This document shows positions 36,484-46,577 of a DNA stretch of 64,000 bases, in pieces. Location of the stretch: contig NZ_PYON01000007.1 of the NCBI RefSeq assembly GCF_003026355.1, positions 62,001 through 126,000 on the forward strand, in the 5' to 3' direction. The number at the start of each line of letters is the position of its first letter. Positions within the stretch are counted from its first letter, which is position 1. A program made the position numbers and the translations under genes. The notes beneath the pieces were generated by a model. That model made no database searches. It saw nothing but the letters and a program-made list of their open reading frames with translations, and had not been told where the DNA came from. The DNA is from Photobacterium kishitanii (GTDB lineage: Bacteria > Pseudomonadota > Gammaproteobacteria > Enterobacterales > Vibrionaceae).

Positions 36484-38166
36484 TTATTGGAAAATAAAGA
36501 TCAGTGTACCGGCAATGGTCAGTAATACGTTAGCAATCGCATAAGTTCCTGCATAGCCTAGTGCTGGAATAGTACTACGAGCATGCTCATTGATCATATC
36601 CATTGCAGGAGCACATGTTCGTGCACCAATGATGGCACCAAATAATAACGCTCTGTTCATCTTCAGAACATAAGCACCAAAGAGGTAGGCCAATACAACG
36701 GGGATAACACTCACCATTAAGCTGGTAACAAATACCGTTAGACCAATATGTGCGATAGAAGCGAATAAATTAGAACCGGCGCTTAAACCTATACCGACCA
36801 TAAATACCATTAGGCCTAAATCTTTAGCCATGTTAAGTGCGCCTTGAGGCACATAACCAAATGTTGGGTGGTTGGCTCGTAAGAAACCTAAGGTAATACC
36901 AGCAATCAATAATCCTGCAGCGCTACCTAAACCAAAGGCAACATGACCGAACTTCATTGTGACTAAGCCCATTAATAGGCCAATAATAAAGAAACAGCAA
37001 AAAGCAAGAAGATCGGCAATTTGACTATGAATCGAGATAAAACCAATTCGTTCAGCAAGCCCTAAAACACGACTTTTTTCACCACTGACTTGAAGGATAT
37101 CACCTTTATTCAACAGAATATTATGATCCATTGGCATTTCAATTTGTGCACGTACTACGCGGTTAAGGAAACAGCCATATTCAGATAAATTTAATTCTGA
37201 TAAACGTTTGCCAGCTATACCATCGTTTTTAACCACGATTTCTTCTTCTACAATACGTAGATCGAGTAAGTCGCGATCAAATACTTCTTTACCATTACGG
37301 AAACTAGGATCAAGACGAGCATGGCTATCAGGGTAGCCAACTAATGCTATTTCATCACCTTCTTGTAAAATAGCATCTCCATCAGGGTTAGCTAAAATTC
37401 CATTACGGCGTACACGTTCGATATAACAGCCTGTTTGACGATAAATACCCAGTTCGCGTAGGTTACGTCCATCAATCCAGTTGATCAGCTCTGGACCTGC
37501 ACGGTAGGCACGAATAATAGGTAAATAAACTTTGCGTTGTGAAACTTCACCGATACCACGCTCACGAGCAATTTGTTGTGATGACTCAGCAAGGTTTTGT
37601 TTTTGCAATTTAGGCATTAGTTTTGCTAGGAAAATTAAGCTAACTAAGCCAACAAGATAAGACATGGCATAGCCAACACTTAAGCTTTCGCTTAATTGCT
37701 TAATCATCGCGGGATCGGTAATACCAGCAAGACCATTATTCAATGCATCTTTCGCACCCACAAGTACCGGGGTTGCAGTTAGTGAACCTGCCATCAAGCC
37801 GGTCGCTAAACCTATATCCATGTGCAAATAACGCGCCATGGTCATGGTTATAGCAATTGATGATAGTAAGACGACTAATGCTAATAGTAAGTAGTGCTTA
37901 CCATCGCGGAAGAATATACCAAAAAAGTTTGGTCCTGCTTCTATGCCTACACAAAAAATAAATAGCATAAAACCAATATTTAGTGCATCAGTGTCAAACG
38001 TAAAACCAGCATTACCAAATAATAAAGCAGTCAGTAGAACGCCAATAGAGTTACCTAGTGTCATCTTGGCAAAGCGAATTTTACCGAGACTTAAACCAAC
38101 AGCAAGGACTACAAATAGCAATAAAATATCATTTTGGTGTAGAAGAGCGGCTACATCAATGTTCAC
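36484..38166 (-). CDS. ybjL: YbjL, AspT/YidE-type putative transporter with TrkA-C domains
   Basis: 560 aa (E. coli YbjL 561, near-identical pattern from [32 protein letters not shown]). The N-terminal half has five or six helices. A cytoplasmic region holds two TrkA-C (RCK_C) domains (about 200-370; [40 protein letters not shown]), and a second helical bundle follows with [17 protein letters not shown]. It belongs to the aspartate:alanine exchanger superfamily, substrate unknown. It precedes grxA as in enterobacteria. Confidence 0.93.
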   Translation of the reverse strand: MNIDVAALLHQNDILLLFVVLAVGLSLGKIRFAKMTLGNSIGVLLTALLFGNAGFTFDTDALNIGFMLFIFCVGIEAGPNFFGIFFRDGKHYLLLALVVLLSSIAITMTMARYLHMDIGLATGLMAGSLTATPVLVGAKDALNNGLAGITDPAMIKQLSESLSVGYAMSYLVGLVSLIFLAKLMPKLQKQNLAESSQQIARERGIGEVSQRKVYLPIIRAYRAGPELINWIDGRNLRELGIYRQTGCYIERVRRNGILANPDGDAILQEGDEIALVGYPDSHARLDPSFRNGKEVFDRDLLDLRIVEEEIVVKNDGIAGKRLSELNLSEYGCFLNRVVRAQIEMPMDHNILLNKGDILQVSGEKSRVLGLAERIGFISIHSQIADLLAFCCFFIIGLLMGLVTMKFGHVAFGLGSAAGLLIAGITLGFLRANHPTFGYVPQGALNMAKDLGLMVFMVGIGLSAGSNLFASIAHIGLTVFVTSLMVSVIPVVLAYLFGAYVLKMNRALLFGAIIGARTCAPAMDMINEHARSTIPALGYAGTYAIANVLLTIAGTLIFIFQ

Positions 38167-38378
38167 AACGGGTTTCCGAAATAATGGAAAGATAAAGTGG
38201 GATAAATTCTAGCTGATTTTGATGGGAGGTTATAGTTTATATTATAAATAAATAGAGAAAATGTATTTTATAAACGAAGTCGTTAAGATAATTTATGCTT
38301 TTGTAAGGATGAGGATTTTAAAGGGGGAGTATACGTTAAAAAATAGTGTTTTAATCATGAACAATAATGCTTGTACAT

Positions 38379-38406
38379 AAAAAAGGCTGACAATGTCAGC
38401 CTTTTT
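38379..38406 (-). terminator. Rho-independent terminator of grxA
   Basis: AAAAAGGCTGACA-TGTCAGCCTTTTT hairpin. On the minus strand it is followed by a T run, 20 nt after the grxA stop; it is also usable on the plus strand. Confidence 0.9.
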
Positions 38407-38424
38407 GTTAATCAGTATTCATGC

Positions 38425-38688
38425 TTACTTAAAAAGAAGGTTATGTTCTTTTGCATAAGCTTCAAATTCAGTGCAACCGCCAATATGGTCTTGATCAACA
38501 AAAATTTGAGGCACAGTTTCAACTGGCTTACCTACAGTCTTTTCTAAATCAGCTTTACTGATACCTTCGGCATGGATATCAACGTAGCGGAAGTTAAAAT
38601 CGTCGCGCTCTTCTTTAATTTTTTCTGCTAGTTCTTTTGCGCGAACACAAAAAGGGCAACCTGGACGACCAAAAATAACAACGAACAT
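38425..38688 (-). CDS. grxA: Glutaredoxin 1
   Basis: 87 aa from the ATG with AGGAG upstream. It is a dithiol glutaredoxin with active site GRPGCPFCVRAKELA (Cys11 and Cys14), the TVP cis-proline loop (VETVPQIFVDQDHIGG) and the GrxA-specific DIHAEGISKADLEKTVGKP. It reduces ribonucleotide reductase and protein disulfides with glutathione. It is upstream of ybjL on the same strand, separated by a 258-bp gap containing its terminator. Confidence 0.96.
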   Translation of the reverse strand: MFVVIFGRPGCPFCVRAKELAEKIKEERDDFNFRYVDIHAEGISKADLEKTVGKPVETVPQIFVDQDHIGGCTEFEAYAKEHNLLFK

Positions 38689-38865
38689 AAATTTCTCCTG
38701 CATAATTTATAGCTACTATAGCGTGACTGTAGCAATAGCGGAAGAGGGTTTTTTCTGTTAAACCAATAGATAAAAGCGATATCGTTTATGTAAGCATTGA
38801 TTGTGTCCAAAAAACTAAAAGCCAGATATTTTATCTGGCTTAGTGATAATGCTTAATGAACGTAT

Positions 38866-39772
38866 TTAAAAATCGTAACGAATACCCGCCTGTAATTCAT
38901 CATCTTTTGCGTCAAGCTGTTGGAATTTATAACCGATGTAAGTACGTAGACTTTTGTTGAATTTATAGAGGCCTTCTAAAGCAAAATAGTCAACTTCGTC
39001 TGTAGTGGCATTGTTAGTTTCTGATTGCTGAAAATTGTAAACGCCTCGTGCGGTAAATTGATTAAATGTATATGCTGCTGCCAGCTCATAACCATTTAAG
39101 TCAGCATCGCCATGTTTGCCATTAGCGTATGTTGCACCGGCATAGATATTATCGAGTTCATAACTTATTGCGAGGTTAAATTGGTTGGTATCTATATCGG
39201 CTCCGTCATTACCATTAACATAGCCTGCACCTAAATTTAATCCAAAAGGAAAGCTATATTGGGCGGCAAAACCAATGCTGTTACTGTCTTTCGTGCCACT
39301 GTTATTTTCTGCAATATAGTTTGTAGCAATGGCAAGATTATTAAACTCACCGATATATAAAAAATTATTTTCGCGCTTGTCTTTATTACCATCAACCATC
39401 AGTGATCATCACTTGAGCAGAATCTTGTTTACCATATGAAAAGGCACCAAATTGTGAGTCTAATCCGGCATAAAGGTAACGGGTGGTGACAGTGCTATCT
39501 TTATTATCTGAAATTTCAGCTTCATATTTACCAAAAGCGGTGAGTTGTTGATTAATTGCAGACTTTCCTTTTAAAGCGAGGCGAGCACGGCTTTTATCTT
39601 TAAATTCATTACTGTCGTTATTAATACCTTTATTTTGTTTTGAGATATTAAAACGTGCTTCTGCTCTACCACCCACTTCAATCACAATGTCGTTATTATC
39701 ATACACCGTTGCCGCGGTTGCAGTTGTTGATAAGCTAGTAAAGATAGCGGCTACCACTGCTGCTTGTTTCAT
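38866..39772 (-). pseudogene. Gram-negative porin, frameshifted at a 7-bp tandem duplication
   Basis: Two overlapping frames make up one OmpL/OmpU-like porin. The 5' part (39392-39772, 126 aa) has a signal peptide (MKQAAVVAAIFTSLSTTATA) and the first beta strands (VIEVGGRAEARFNI, FGAFSYGKQDSAQVMITDG). The 3' part (38866-39399, 177 aa) continues NKDKRENNFLYIGEFNNLAI and ends with the outer-membrane phenylalanine (AGIRYDF). At the junction ACCATCA occurs twice in tandem on the plus strand (39388-39401). Removing one copy restores an open frame of about 299 codons. As written the product is truncated. The gene may be dead, phase-variable or mis-sequenced. Recalled homologues carry a longer loop here, so a deletion may also be involved. 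Confidence 0.8.
39388..39401 (-). repeat. 7-bp tandem duplication inside the porin gene
   Basis: ACCATCAACCATCA on the plus strand (TGATGGT twice on the coding strand), causing the +1 frameshift in the porin. Confidence 0.95.
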
Positions 39773-40086
39773 GGTTCATTCCTCGTTAAATCATTATATG
39801 GCTTCATTGCCGTTGAACTCTATGCAGCCTATCAATGCGTTATTGCGCTTCTATTGCAGTGAAAAGTCACTTTTATGATATCTGTTTGTTAGTGACTTAT
39901 TACTACTGTTGCGAGTGAGGATTGATCTTAACGGTGTAGTTATTGAAACAAGCAAAAAATTGTTTGTAATCAATGTTAGGTTAACTTATCTGATTGAATC
40001 TAGTTACGTACAATTAACAATAACGGCAATAGTCAGCGTTGATACTTTTATTTAATTGACGTGATTTAGGGTGAGGTAAATAGCCT
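39773..40086. other. Divergent intergenic region porin / alcohol dehydrogenase
   Basis: 314 bp holding both promoters. A small repeat AGTGA-AAAG-TCACT lies near 39857. No RNA gene, no clear CRP or OmpR site and no further ORF were recognised. Confidence 0.4.
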
Positions 40087-41259
40087 ATGTTTCAGTTTAT
40101 GACTTCAACACGGATTATTTTTGGTGAAGGTGCTTTGCATGATTCTTTATCGTTACTGAATCAATTTGGTTACAGTGCATTATTAGTCACAGGTCAAGAT
40201 CAGCAGCGTTCACAGCAGCTTGAGCAATATTTTAAACAGCAGAATATGCGCTATCAACGATTAGTCATTAAAGGCGAACCATTAATTGCGATGATCGAAG
40301 AGTCAGCGGCAATGGGGCGTACTTTTTGTCCTGATATGGTTATCGGTATTGGTGGCGGGAGTGTGCTTGATGCTGCGAAATCATTGGCAGCATTAATTCC
40401 TAATCAAGGTAGTGTCTATGATTATGTTGATGTTGTTGGGCGTAATGTGCCATTACAAGTTAAATCATTGCCATTTATTGCTATTCCAACAACTGCAGGT
40501 ACTGGGGCGGAAGTGAGCAAAAGTGCGGTCTTACAATCGGCACAAGAACAAGTGAAAGTTAACTTAAGCAATGCTGAACTTTTTCCTGATTTGGCAATTA
40601 TTGATCCAACCTTAACTTATGGTATGGATGCTGTGTTATCAGGATACTGCGCTATGGATGCGTTTACTCACCTGATGGAATCTTATGTTTGTAGTGAACC
40701 GAATCCATTGACGGATATGATCTGTGAAGAAGGGTTAAAGCGTATTGCAATGTCCATACTCCCAGCTTGTCGAGATGATCATTATCCTTCTCGAAGTAAT
40801 ATTGCTTTTGCTGCAATGCTTGGGGGGATGGCGCGTTCAAACGCTAAATTAGGTGCCGCTCATGGATTAGCATCAGCATTAAGTGGGCGTTTGAATATTC
40901 CTCATGGGCTTATAACGGCACAATTATCTCCCTATGTGATGACAGAAAATATTTCAGTAGCGATAGAGTTAGGAAGAAGTGATGTTTTGGCTCGTTATCA
41001 AAAATTAGCGGTAATATTAACAATGAATAAGGATGCGAATATTGACGACAGTGTGCGATGGGTAGAAAACATACTAATAAAATTACAGCTGCCATCATTA
41101 TCTGTTTATGGTTTGTGTAATACCATGTTTGAAGAGGTTGCCGAAGATGCCTTACGTACTAGTGCGATTAAGGGCAACCCATTACCATTAAACCAACAGC
41201 GGTTAATCACGATCTTACAGCAAGTGTGCGGCCTGAATTGTCATTATCAAGTGTTATAG
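40087..41259 (+). CDS. Iron-containing alcohol dehydrogenase
   Basis: 390 aa group III (Fe-dependent) alcohol dehydrogenase. The NAD-binding motif is IGIGGGSVLDAAKSLAAL at about residues 92-109. The family signature is AIPTTAGTGAEVSKSAVL, and the metal-site region is CAMDAFTHLMESYVC followed by GAAHGLASALSGRLNIPHG, which carries the Asp/His ligands. The start has GAGGT upstream. The substrate cannot be inferred: the family includes ethanol, butanol, propanediol and lactaldehyde enzymes. It is monocistronic as far as can be seen. Confidence 0.9.
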   Translation: MFQFMTSTRIIFGEGALHDSLSLLNQFGYSALLVTGQDQQRSQQLEQYFKQQNMRYQRLVIKGEPLIAMIEESAAMGRTFCPDMVIGIGGGSVLDAAKSLAALIPNQGSVYDYVDVVGRNVPLQVKSLPFIAIPTTAGTGAEVSKSAVLQSAQEQVKVNLSNAELFPDLAIIDPTLTYGMDAVLSGYCAMDAFTHLMESYVCSEPNPLTDMICEEGLKRIAMSILPACRDDHYPSRSNIAFAAMLGGMARSNAKLGAAHGLASALSGRLNIPHGLITAQLSPYVMTENISVAIELGRSDVLARYQKLAVILTMNKDANIDDSVRWVENILIKLQLPSLSVYGLCNTMFEEVAEDALRTSAIKGNPLPLNQQRLITILQQVCGLNCHYQVL

Positions 41260-41761
41260 TTTGCTAATAGATAGAGTTATTAGAATAGATGTGGTTTATG
41301 TTTATGTTGAGTTTTACTGGTTTTACATAAAAAGGTGACTTAGGTTGCTTTTTTTTTATCTCTACATTCGGAAAAAATCGATATTTTCACGACATTTTTA
41401 AATTCGCTGTTTTAAGTTATAAAATAATTATATATATTTAATATTATTTCAAATTAAATCGCGAATATTAACGGAATTAAATGTATTTTATATCAGTGGT
41501 TTGCGTGTTTTTTTGTGAGTAATTAATGATGATGTAACAGGGTTTTGTTTTTTTAATAATTACTAACAATTTTACGCCTTTAGTATCATAAAGGTTCTTT
41601 ACATATTTTATACTTTAATAGTGTTTTTTGATTTAGATGCTGTTTTTTGTGATATAGGCATTGATCTGTTTCGCTGGTTACATTAAAATTCGCCGCACAT
41701 AAATATGCGAAAACATTTTGAAAATTTATCACTTTTGTTGAAAATCCTGTAGGGGAAAAAG
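41260..41761. other. Very AT-rich 502-bp interval before satP
   Basis: It contains many T runs and presumably the satP promoter. I recognise no terminator for the dehydrogenase, no ORF, no RNA gene and no convincing CRP site. Confidence 0.4.
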
Positions 41762-42352
41762 ATGTCTACGAAACTTGCTAATCCAGCACCATTAGGTCTA
41801 ATGGGCTTCGGTATGACTACCGTTTTATTAAATATCCATAATGCTGGATTTTTTCCTCTAGACTCTATGATTCTAGCGATGGGTATTTTCTATGGTGGTG
41901 TAGGACAAGTCCTTGTCGGCATGATGTGTTTTAAACGTGGTGATACTTTTGGTACAACAGCGTTTACATCTTATGGTTTATTTTGGTTAACCTTAGTTGG
42001 CTTAATCGTGCTACCTAAGTTTGGGTTTGCAGCGAGCCCAGCCCCGTTTATGGCGTGGTATTTATTACTATGGGGTGTATTTACAGCCTTTATGTTTATT
42101 GGCTCTTTACGTTACCCGCCAGCCAAGCAAGTTATTTTTGGTTCTTTAACGATTCTATTCTTCTTACTTGCGGCTCGAGATTTCACGGGTAGTACAACGA
42201 TTGGTTTTATTGCTGGTATTGAAGGTATTTTCTGTGGTTTAAGTGCTATCTATTTTGCAATGGCACAAGTGTTAAATGCAGAATATGGCCGTGTGATTTT
42301 ACCTGTTGGTATCGCACCTAAAGATCGTGAATTACAGCAAGTTGAAGCATAA
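41762..42352 (+). CDS. satP: Acetate/succinate uptake permease SatP (GPR1/FUN34/YaaH family)
   Basis: 196 aa with six transmembrane helices. The N-terminal family signature [25 protein letters not shown] is followed by [37 protein letters not shown]. These contain the conserved NPAPLGL motif and pore residues of acetate channels/transporters. It imports acetate or succinate with protons at the inner membrane. AGGGGA precedes the ATG. An AraC regulator is convergent downstream, behind a pair of terminators. Confidence 0.94.
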   Translation: MSTKLANPAPLGLMGFGMTTVLLNIHNAGFFPLDSMILAMGIFYGGVGQVLVGMMCFKRGDTFGTTAFTSYGLFWLTLVGLIVLPKFGFAASPAPFMAWYLLLWGVFTAFMFIGSLRYPPAKQVIFGSLTILFFLLAARDFTGSTTIGFIAGIEGIFCGLSAIYFAMAQVLNAEYGRVILPVGIAPKDRELQQVEA

Positions 42353-42373
42353 TTTTAATCTGTAACTTGATCT

Positions 42374-42402
42374 AGCCCTGCTTGTTTTGGCGGGGCTTTT
42401 TT
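42374..42402 (+). terminator. Rho-independent terminator of satP
   Basis: Stem AGCCCTG/CGGGGCT (one G-T pair) followed by six T, 21 nt after the stop. Confidence 0.88.
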
Positions 42403-42424
42403 ATATCTATTGTTTTTGACCTAT

Positions 42425-42450
42425 AAAAAAACCTCGCATTGCGAGGTTTT
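42425..42450 (-). terminator. Rho-independent terminator of the AraC gene
   Basis: AAAACCTCGC-ATT-GCGAGGTTTT; on the minus strand a seven-T run follows. 20 nt after the AraC stop. Confidence 0.9.
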
Positions 42451-42469
42451 AATATTGATGTTCTATTTT

Positions 42470-43354
42470 TTAATGACACATTTCTGGTAAATGTTCAGTA
42501 TGTTCTTTACGAGTAAAGCACCCATCAGTATCCATATCATTTTCTTTTCTAGAGCTGATTCTAAATTGTGATGGCGTTACATTATATTTGCGTTTGAATG
42601 CGTCGCAAAAATAAGCTGCGCTGCCAAAACCAGAACGATTACCTATTTGTGATATTGAGTAATTGGAAAAAGTTAAAAAGTTAAGCGCAAGTCCCATTCG
42701 AACATCTAGCAATAGCTGGCTAAACGATACACCTTCTTTTGCTAAGTGGCGACGTAATGTTGATTGGGTAGTAAACAATGCTTTTGCCATATCATCAACG
42801 CTCCATTTACGCTGAGGATCTTGGGTTATTAAACGTGCAATAGTACGCTCTTTGGGTTCGTCATAATTAAAACGATAAACATTGAAAACATCAATACCAG
42901 TATTATTAAGTGCAATTAAAATGAATACTAAGCACTGGCTCAGCAAAGTTTGCTCCATTGTTGATCCACTAATGCTTGGCAATAGTTGATTAAATAATGC
43001 GAAATTTTGCTCAACAATTTCTGATGAATCAATGAGGTAGACAGGTGAGCAATTTGAGGTTGCTAACATTGGTTGTTTTAGAGCACTTATATATTTGAAA
43101 GCTTCAGTTATGGCATCTTCATCAATCATTAAGATTTGCAGTTCAATATTCTCTTGACTGTTTAATTGATTAATAGCACAAGAAATATGACTGAATTTAG
43201 GTATAGCTAAAATACTATTATTTTTTATATCTATAGTGTGACCATTAATGTGAATATTACCTTCTACATTAGATAACTTCACAATTAAATGATGATCGAC
43301 ATAAAACTCTTTCAGAACAACATGGCTCTGCGAGAGGATACGCTTATATTTCAT
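42470..43354 (-). CDS. AraC-family transcriptional regulator
   Basis: 294 aa. A variable N-terminal sensing/dimerisation region (about 1-180) has no family motif I recognise. The C-terminal AraC double helix-turn-helix runs from about 190 to 280: SVDDMAKALFTTQSTLRRHLAKEGVSFSQLLLDVRMGLALNFL, then SISQIGNRSGFGSAAYFCDAFKRKYNVTPSQFR. This is the GadX/ToxT-like arrangement. The target is unknown. It converges on satP and is followed by a 361-bp gap, so regulation of a neighbour is not obvious from layout. Confidence 0.87.
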   Translation of the reverse strand: MKYKRILSQSHVVLKEFYVDHHLIVKLSNVEGNIHINGHTIDIKNNSILAIPKFSHISCAINQLNSQENIELQILMIDEDAITEAFKYISALKQPMLATSNCSPVYLIDSSEIVEQNFALFNQLLPSISGSTMEQTLLSQCLVFILIALNNTGIDVFNVYRFNYDEPKERTIARLITQDPQRKWSVDDMAKALFTTQSTLRRHLAKEGVSFSQLLLDVRMGLALNFLTFSNYSISQIGNRSGFGSAAYFCDAFKRKYNVTPSQFRISSRKENDMDTDGCFTRKEHTEHLPEMCH

Positions 43355-43715
43355 AGCAGTATTGCTTCTCTATAAAGGGAATAAATCCTTCATTACATAT
43401 CGTACATCAATGATGTAAAGGGCGATATACGCATCCATGCTAATACTACATTAAGGACAATGAGTATCTTTAAGTGAGTATAGGACTAAAATAAACGAAA
43501 GAATAGACACAATTGGTTATATAAAGAGCATAGGAGGGGAGTAATAGTTATATTGATATAATATAGTCATATATCTTAATGCTATTGTATTGCTAGGTAA
43601 TTATAAATGAATCATGTTGTATATAAATTTGGCTTTTAAAAGGATATTTTGAGCGTAAAACAAAAAAACTATCCGAAGATAGTTTTTTAGTTATAACTAA
43701 ACAATGTGTTTTAGT
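43355..43715. other. Gap between sdaA and the AraC gene
   Basis: 361 bp. The right part holds the sdaA terminator; the rest is AT-rich and should contain the araC-type promoter. No ORF of note, no RNA gene. Confidence 0.4.
43663..43688 (-). terminator. Rho-independent terminator of sdaA with UUCG tetraloop
   Basis: Perfect 11-bp stem AAAAAACTATC/GATAGTTTTTT around a cUUCGg loop on the minus strand, T run after it, 28 nt from the sdaA stop. Confidence 0.92.
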
Positions 43716-45077
43716 TTAGCAAATTACTTTAATGGCTAGGCCACCTTGTGATGTTTCACGGTATTTTGCATTCATGTCTTTACCGGTTTCAAGCATTGTT
43801 TCAATCACTTTATCCAGTGATACTCGTGGTGCAGATGAACGACGAAGTGCCATACGAGTAGCATTAATTGCTTTTACTGCTGCAATACCATTACGTTCAA
43901 TACAAGGAACTTGTACTTGTCCTGCAACGGGGTCACAAGTTAAACCAAGATTATGTTCCATTGCAATTTCAGCAGCCATACATACTTGTTCTGGACTTCC
44001 ACCCATTAGCTCAGCTAAACCAGCAGCTGCCATTGAACAAGCAACACCAACTTCGCCTTGGCAACCGACTTCAGCACCAGAAATAGACGCATTACGCTTA
44101 TATAAACCGCCAACAGCACCTGAAGCAGCAAAGTATCGAGTGTATTCTTTTGGTCCAACAGATTGCACAAATTTGTCGTAGTAAGCTAATACTGCTGGAA
44201 TAATGCCACATGCACCATTTGTTGGAGCCGTTACAACTCGGCCACCAGCCGCGTTTTCTTCATTAACGGCAAAAGCATACATATTAACCCAGTCAACTAC
44301 TGTCATTGGGTCATTATTTAGCTTTTCAGTGGTGATCAGTTGTTGACGTAATGCCGCAGCACGACGAGGAACACGTAGTGGTCCAGGTAAAATACCTTCT
44401 TCATTCATGCCTCGCTCCATACATTCACGCATGGTTTTCCAAATATTAGCGAAGTATGTACTAATTTCATCTTCTGCATTCATTGCACGCTCGTTAGCCA
44501 TAACAAGTGCACTCACAGATAGACCGTGTTCATTACATTGATCTAACAATTCAGATGCGTAAGAGAATGGGTAAGGAACTTCAACAGTATTTGTTTGTTC
44601 TTTACCAAAGTTTTCTTCATCAACAATAAAACCACCACCAATAGAGTAGTAAGTTTTAGAGAAAATAACCTCGTCACCAATCCATGCGTGAATTGACATG
44701 CCATTTTCATGCAGAGATAGGTTAGTTGTATGGAAGTTCATACCGCCATCGCGTGGAAAATCAACAGTGTGGCAGTGCATGCCAACAGGAAGACGTTCGG
44801 TTTCTTCTACGCGAGAAATAAATCCAGGAATACTATCAATATCAACATGTTCAGGTGAGTTACCTGCAAGACCCATAATGATAGCGATATCAGTGTGGTG
44901 TCCCTTGCCCGTTAGAGATAAAGAACCATAAACATCTACAGTAATTTTAGTAACGTCACGTAATTTGCCTAATGCACGCAAGTCATCGATAAACTCTTTA
45001 CCTGCTTTCATTGGGCCAACAGTGTGTGAACTTGAAGGACCTACACCAATTTTGAAAATATCGAAAATACTGATCAT
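43716..45077 (-). CDS. sdaA: L-serine ammonia-lyase (L-serine deaminase), iron-sulfur type
   Basis: 453 aa single-chain enzyme (E. coli SdaA 454). The N-terminal beta domain starts [25 protein letters not shown]. The alpha domain carries [35 protein letters not shown] and the region [13 protein letters not shown], whose cysteines ligate the [4Fe-4S] cluster. It converts serine to pyruvate and ammonia. It follows the serine transporter gene sdaC on the same strand after a 240-bp structured gap, so import and degradation are linked. Confidence 0.97.
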   Translation of the reverse strand: MISIFDIFKIGVGPSSSHTVGPMKAGKEFIDDLRALGKLRDVTKITVDVYGSLSLTGKGHHTDIAIIMGLAGNSPEHVDIDSIPGFISRVEETERLPVGMHCHTVDFPRDGGMNFHTTNLSLHENGMSIHAWIGDEVIFSKTYYSIGGGFIVDEENFGKEQTNTVEVPYPFSYASELLDQCNEHGLSVSALVMANERAMNAEDEISTYFANIWKTMRECMERGMNEEGILPGPLRVPRRAAALRQQLITTEKLNNDPMTVVDWVNMYAFAVNEENAAGGRVVTAPTNGACGIIPAVLAYYDKFVQSVGPKEYTRYFAASGAVGGLYKRNASISGAEVGCQGEVGVACSMAAAGLAELMGGSPEQVCMAAEIAMEHNLGLTCDPVAGQVQVPCIERNGIAAVKAINATRMALRRSSAPRVSLDKVIETMLETGKDMNAKYRETSQGGLAIKVIC

Positions 45078-45090
45078 GTTATTACCTAAG

Positions 45091-45132
45091 TCAAGGGGAG
45101 GCGATTCTGCCTACGGCAAGACTGTTATTCAT
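45091..45132 (-). CDS. Candidate 13-codon leader peptide upstream of sdaA
   Basis: MNNSLAVGRIASP then TGA, starting at an ATG with GAGGAT at 6 nt. It ends 13 nt before the sdaA ATG. The ribosome site lies next to a GC-rich hairpin (45142-45161). It is too short for family assignment; support is position, ribosome site and surrounding structure. Confidence 0.4.
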   Translation of the reverse strand: MNNSLAVGRIASP

Positions 45133-45139
45133 TGATATC

Positions 45140-45206
45140 CTCGCTCCTTCCTTGGCGAGCGCACTTAAACTAAAAGAGTAATGATGCTCGAAGCGCCTTT
45201 ACTCTT
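45140..45206 (-). promoter_or_regulatory. Structured sdaA leader: two hairpins, attenuator-like
   Basis: On the minus strand, hairpin 1 has an 8-bp perfect stem AAGAGTAA/TTACTCTT (plus-strand arms 45174-45181 and 45199-45206) followed by TTTTAGTTT, which looks like a terminator. Hairpin 2 has GC-rich arms (CGCTC/GAGCG, 45142-45146 with 45157-45161, or the alternative CTCGC/GCGAG pairing) and contains AAGGAAGG in its loop just before the leader ORF ribosome site. Alternative pairings suggest a switch. Confidence 0.5.
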
Positions 45207-45227
45207 AAGTATCGTATATTTTACGTC

Positions 45228-45264
45228 ATTTGTGCTAGTAAACACCATGAGTACTAGCACAAAT
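45228..45264. repeat. Perfect 13-bp inverted repeat between sdaC and sdaA
   Basis: ATTTGTGCTAGTA/TACTAGCACAAAT with an 11-nt spacer, 54-90 nt after the sdaC stop. T run only on the plus side. It could be an mRNA 3' stabiliser, a terminator for antisense transcription, or an operator for the sdaA promoter just beyond it. Confidence 0.8.
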
Positions 45265-45317
45265 TTTTGCTTTGATGCGATTAATTATTCGCATTTGGTA
45301 CATTTTTAATAGTTATA

Positions 45318-46577
45318 TTAAAAAGCACCGTAAATGACAGAAGTGATTGCTGCGATACCACATAAAACAGTGAAGACACGAGCAAATACTGATGTTTTGT
45401 ATTTAGCCATTGCTGGTACTGTTTGCATTGCGATAACGGGTAGTAAGAACAAAATACCAGCAATCATTGGTGCGCCCATTGTTTCAATCATACCTAGGAT
45501 GCTTGGGTTGATGATAGCGACAATCCACGTTGTGATAACAATGAAAGCAAGTGAGATTTTTTCAATGTTAGCAATTGGCATCTTAGAGCGAGATTTTGCT
45601 AGACCAACTAGACCTTCATGTGCACCAAGGAAGTGACCAAAGTAGCTTGAAGTAATGGCAGCAAATGCAACCAGTGGACCTAAGTAAGAAATCGCTGGTG
45701 AATCTTTAACGTTAGCTAAGTATGAAAGTACTGAAATATTTTGCTCTTTTGCCATGTTTAGTTGCTCAGGTGTCATTGAAAGCACTACTGAGAAAACAAA
45801 GAACATAACAAAGCCCATTAGCATCATTGCTGCACCGCCAGTGATCATGTCGGTTTTCTTAACCGCTTCATCACCGTAGATACGACGTTGTTCTTTAGCA
45901 AACTGGCTAATAACTGGGCTGTGGTTAAACGAGAACACAATAATTGGAATTGCTAGCCAAATAATTTTAGGCATTGCAGACCAATCAGCTTCTGTCTGTA
46001 TCATTGACATGTTCCAGTCAGGGATAAGGTATACAGAAAGAATCAATAGAATAATTACTAGTGGGTAAACCATTGCTGATGTTGCTTTCAGCATTAATTC
46101 TTTACCAAACACTACACCTGCAGTCATAAGTGCAATCAATACACCTGATAGTAACCAGCGAGGGATTGACTCCATACCTAGTTGGTTAACCATGAATGAG
46201 TCGACAGTGTTTGTGATACCGACACCATAAATTAATACGATAGGGTAGATAGCAAAGAAGTAAGCAAAGGTAATTAGGTTTGCGCCTGTTTTACCGTAAT
46301 GCTCTTCTACAGTATCTGTAATATCAGCATTTGGATTTTTTGATGATAATACAAAACGCGCCAAACTTTTATGTGCGAACCAAGTCATTGGTGCCGCGAT
46401 AAGAGCAAGAATAACTAGCGGCCAGAAACCGCCCGCACCCGCTTTAATTGGTAAGAATAGAACACCGGCACCTACTGCAGTACCAAACAGAGAAAGAGCC
46501 CATGTGAAATCTTTATAGGTCCATCTGGTTTTTGTCGCACCGGTTGCTGACGCTGATGCTGTCGATGTATTTTGCAT
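45318..46577 (-). CDS. sdaC: Serine transporter SdaC (HAAAP family)
   Basis: 419 aa from the ATG giving MQNTSTASAS; an upstream start at 46628 would add 17 residues not found in the family. About 11 transmembrane helices. The first contains FGTAVGAGVLFLPIKAGAGGFWP, the hydroxy/aromatic amino-acid permease signature. The EKQ-like RRIYGDEAVKKTD loop and SSYFGHFLGAHEGLVGL are also present. It imports L-serine with H+. The gene order pabB, nudL, sdaC, sdaA resembles E. coli, where pabB-nudL-sdaA are adjacent. Confidence 0.95.
   Translation of the reverse strand: MQNTSTASASATGATKTRWTYKDFTWALSLFGTAVGAGVLFLPIKAGAGGFWPLVILALIAAPMTWFAHKSLARFVLSSKNPNADITDTVEEHYGKTGANLITFAYFFAIYPIVLIYGVGITNTVDSFMVNQLGMESIPRWLLSGVLIALMTAGVVFGKELMLKATSAMVYPLVIILLILSVYLIPDWNMSMIQTEADWSAMPKIIWLAIPIIVFSFNHSPVISQFAKEQRRIYGDEAVKKTDMITGGAAMMLMGFVMFFVFSVVLSMTPEQLNMAKEQNISVLSYLANVKDSPAISYLGPLVAFAAITSSYFGHFLGAHEGLVGLAKSRSKMPIANIEKISLAFIVITTWIVAIINPSILGMIETMGAPMIAGILFLLPVIAMQTVPAMAKYKTSVFARVFTVLCGIAAITSVIYGAF

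Noticed and set aside
39687..39878. 63-codon plus-strand ORF at the porin 5' end
   Set aside because: It overlaps the porin signal-peptide region on the opposite strand, with no ribosome site or family features.
43732..44181. 149-codon plus-strand ORF opposite sdaA
   Set aside because: Fully antisense to conserved sdaA cysteine motifs; typical long shadow ORF.
45078..45210. Glycine riboswitch upstream of sdaA
   Set aside because: The region is structured but lacks the conserved glycine aptamer core as I remember it, so it is reported only as an unassigned leader.
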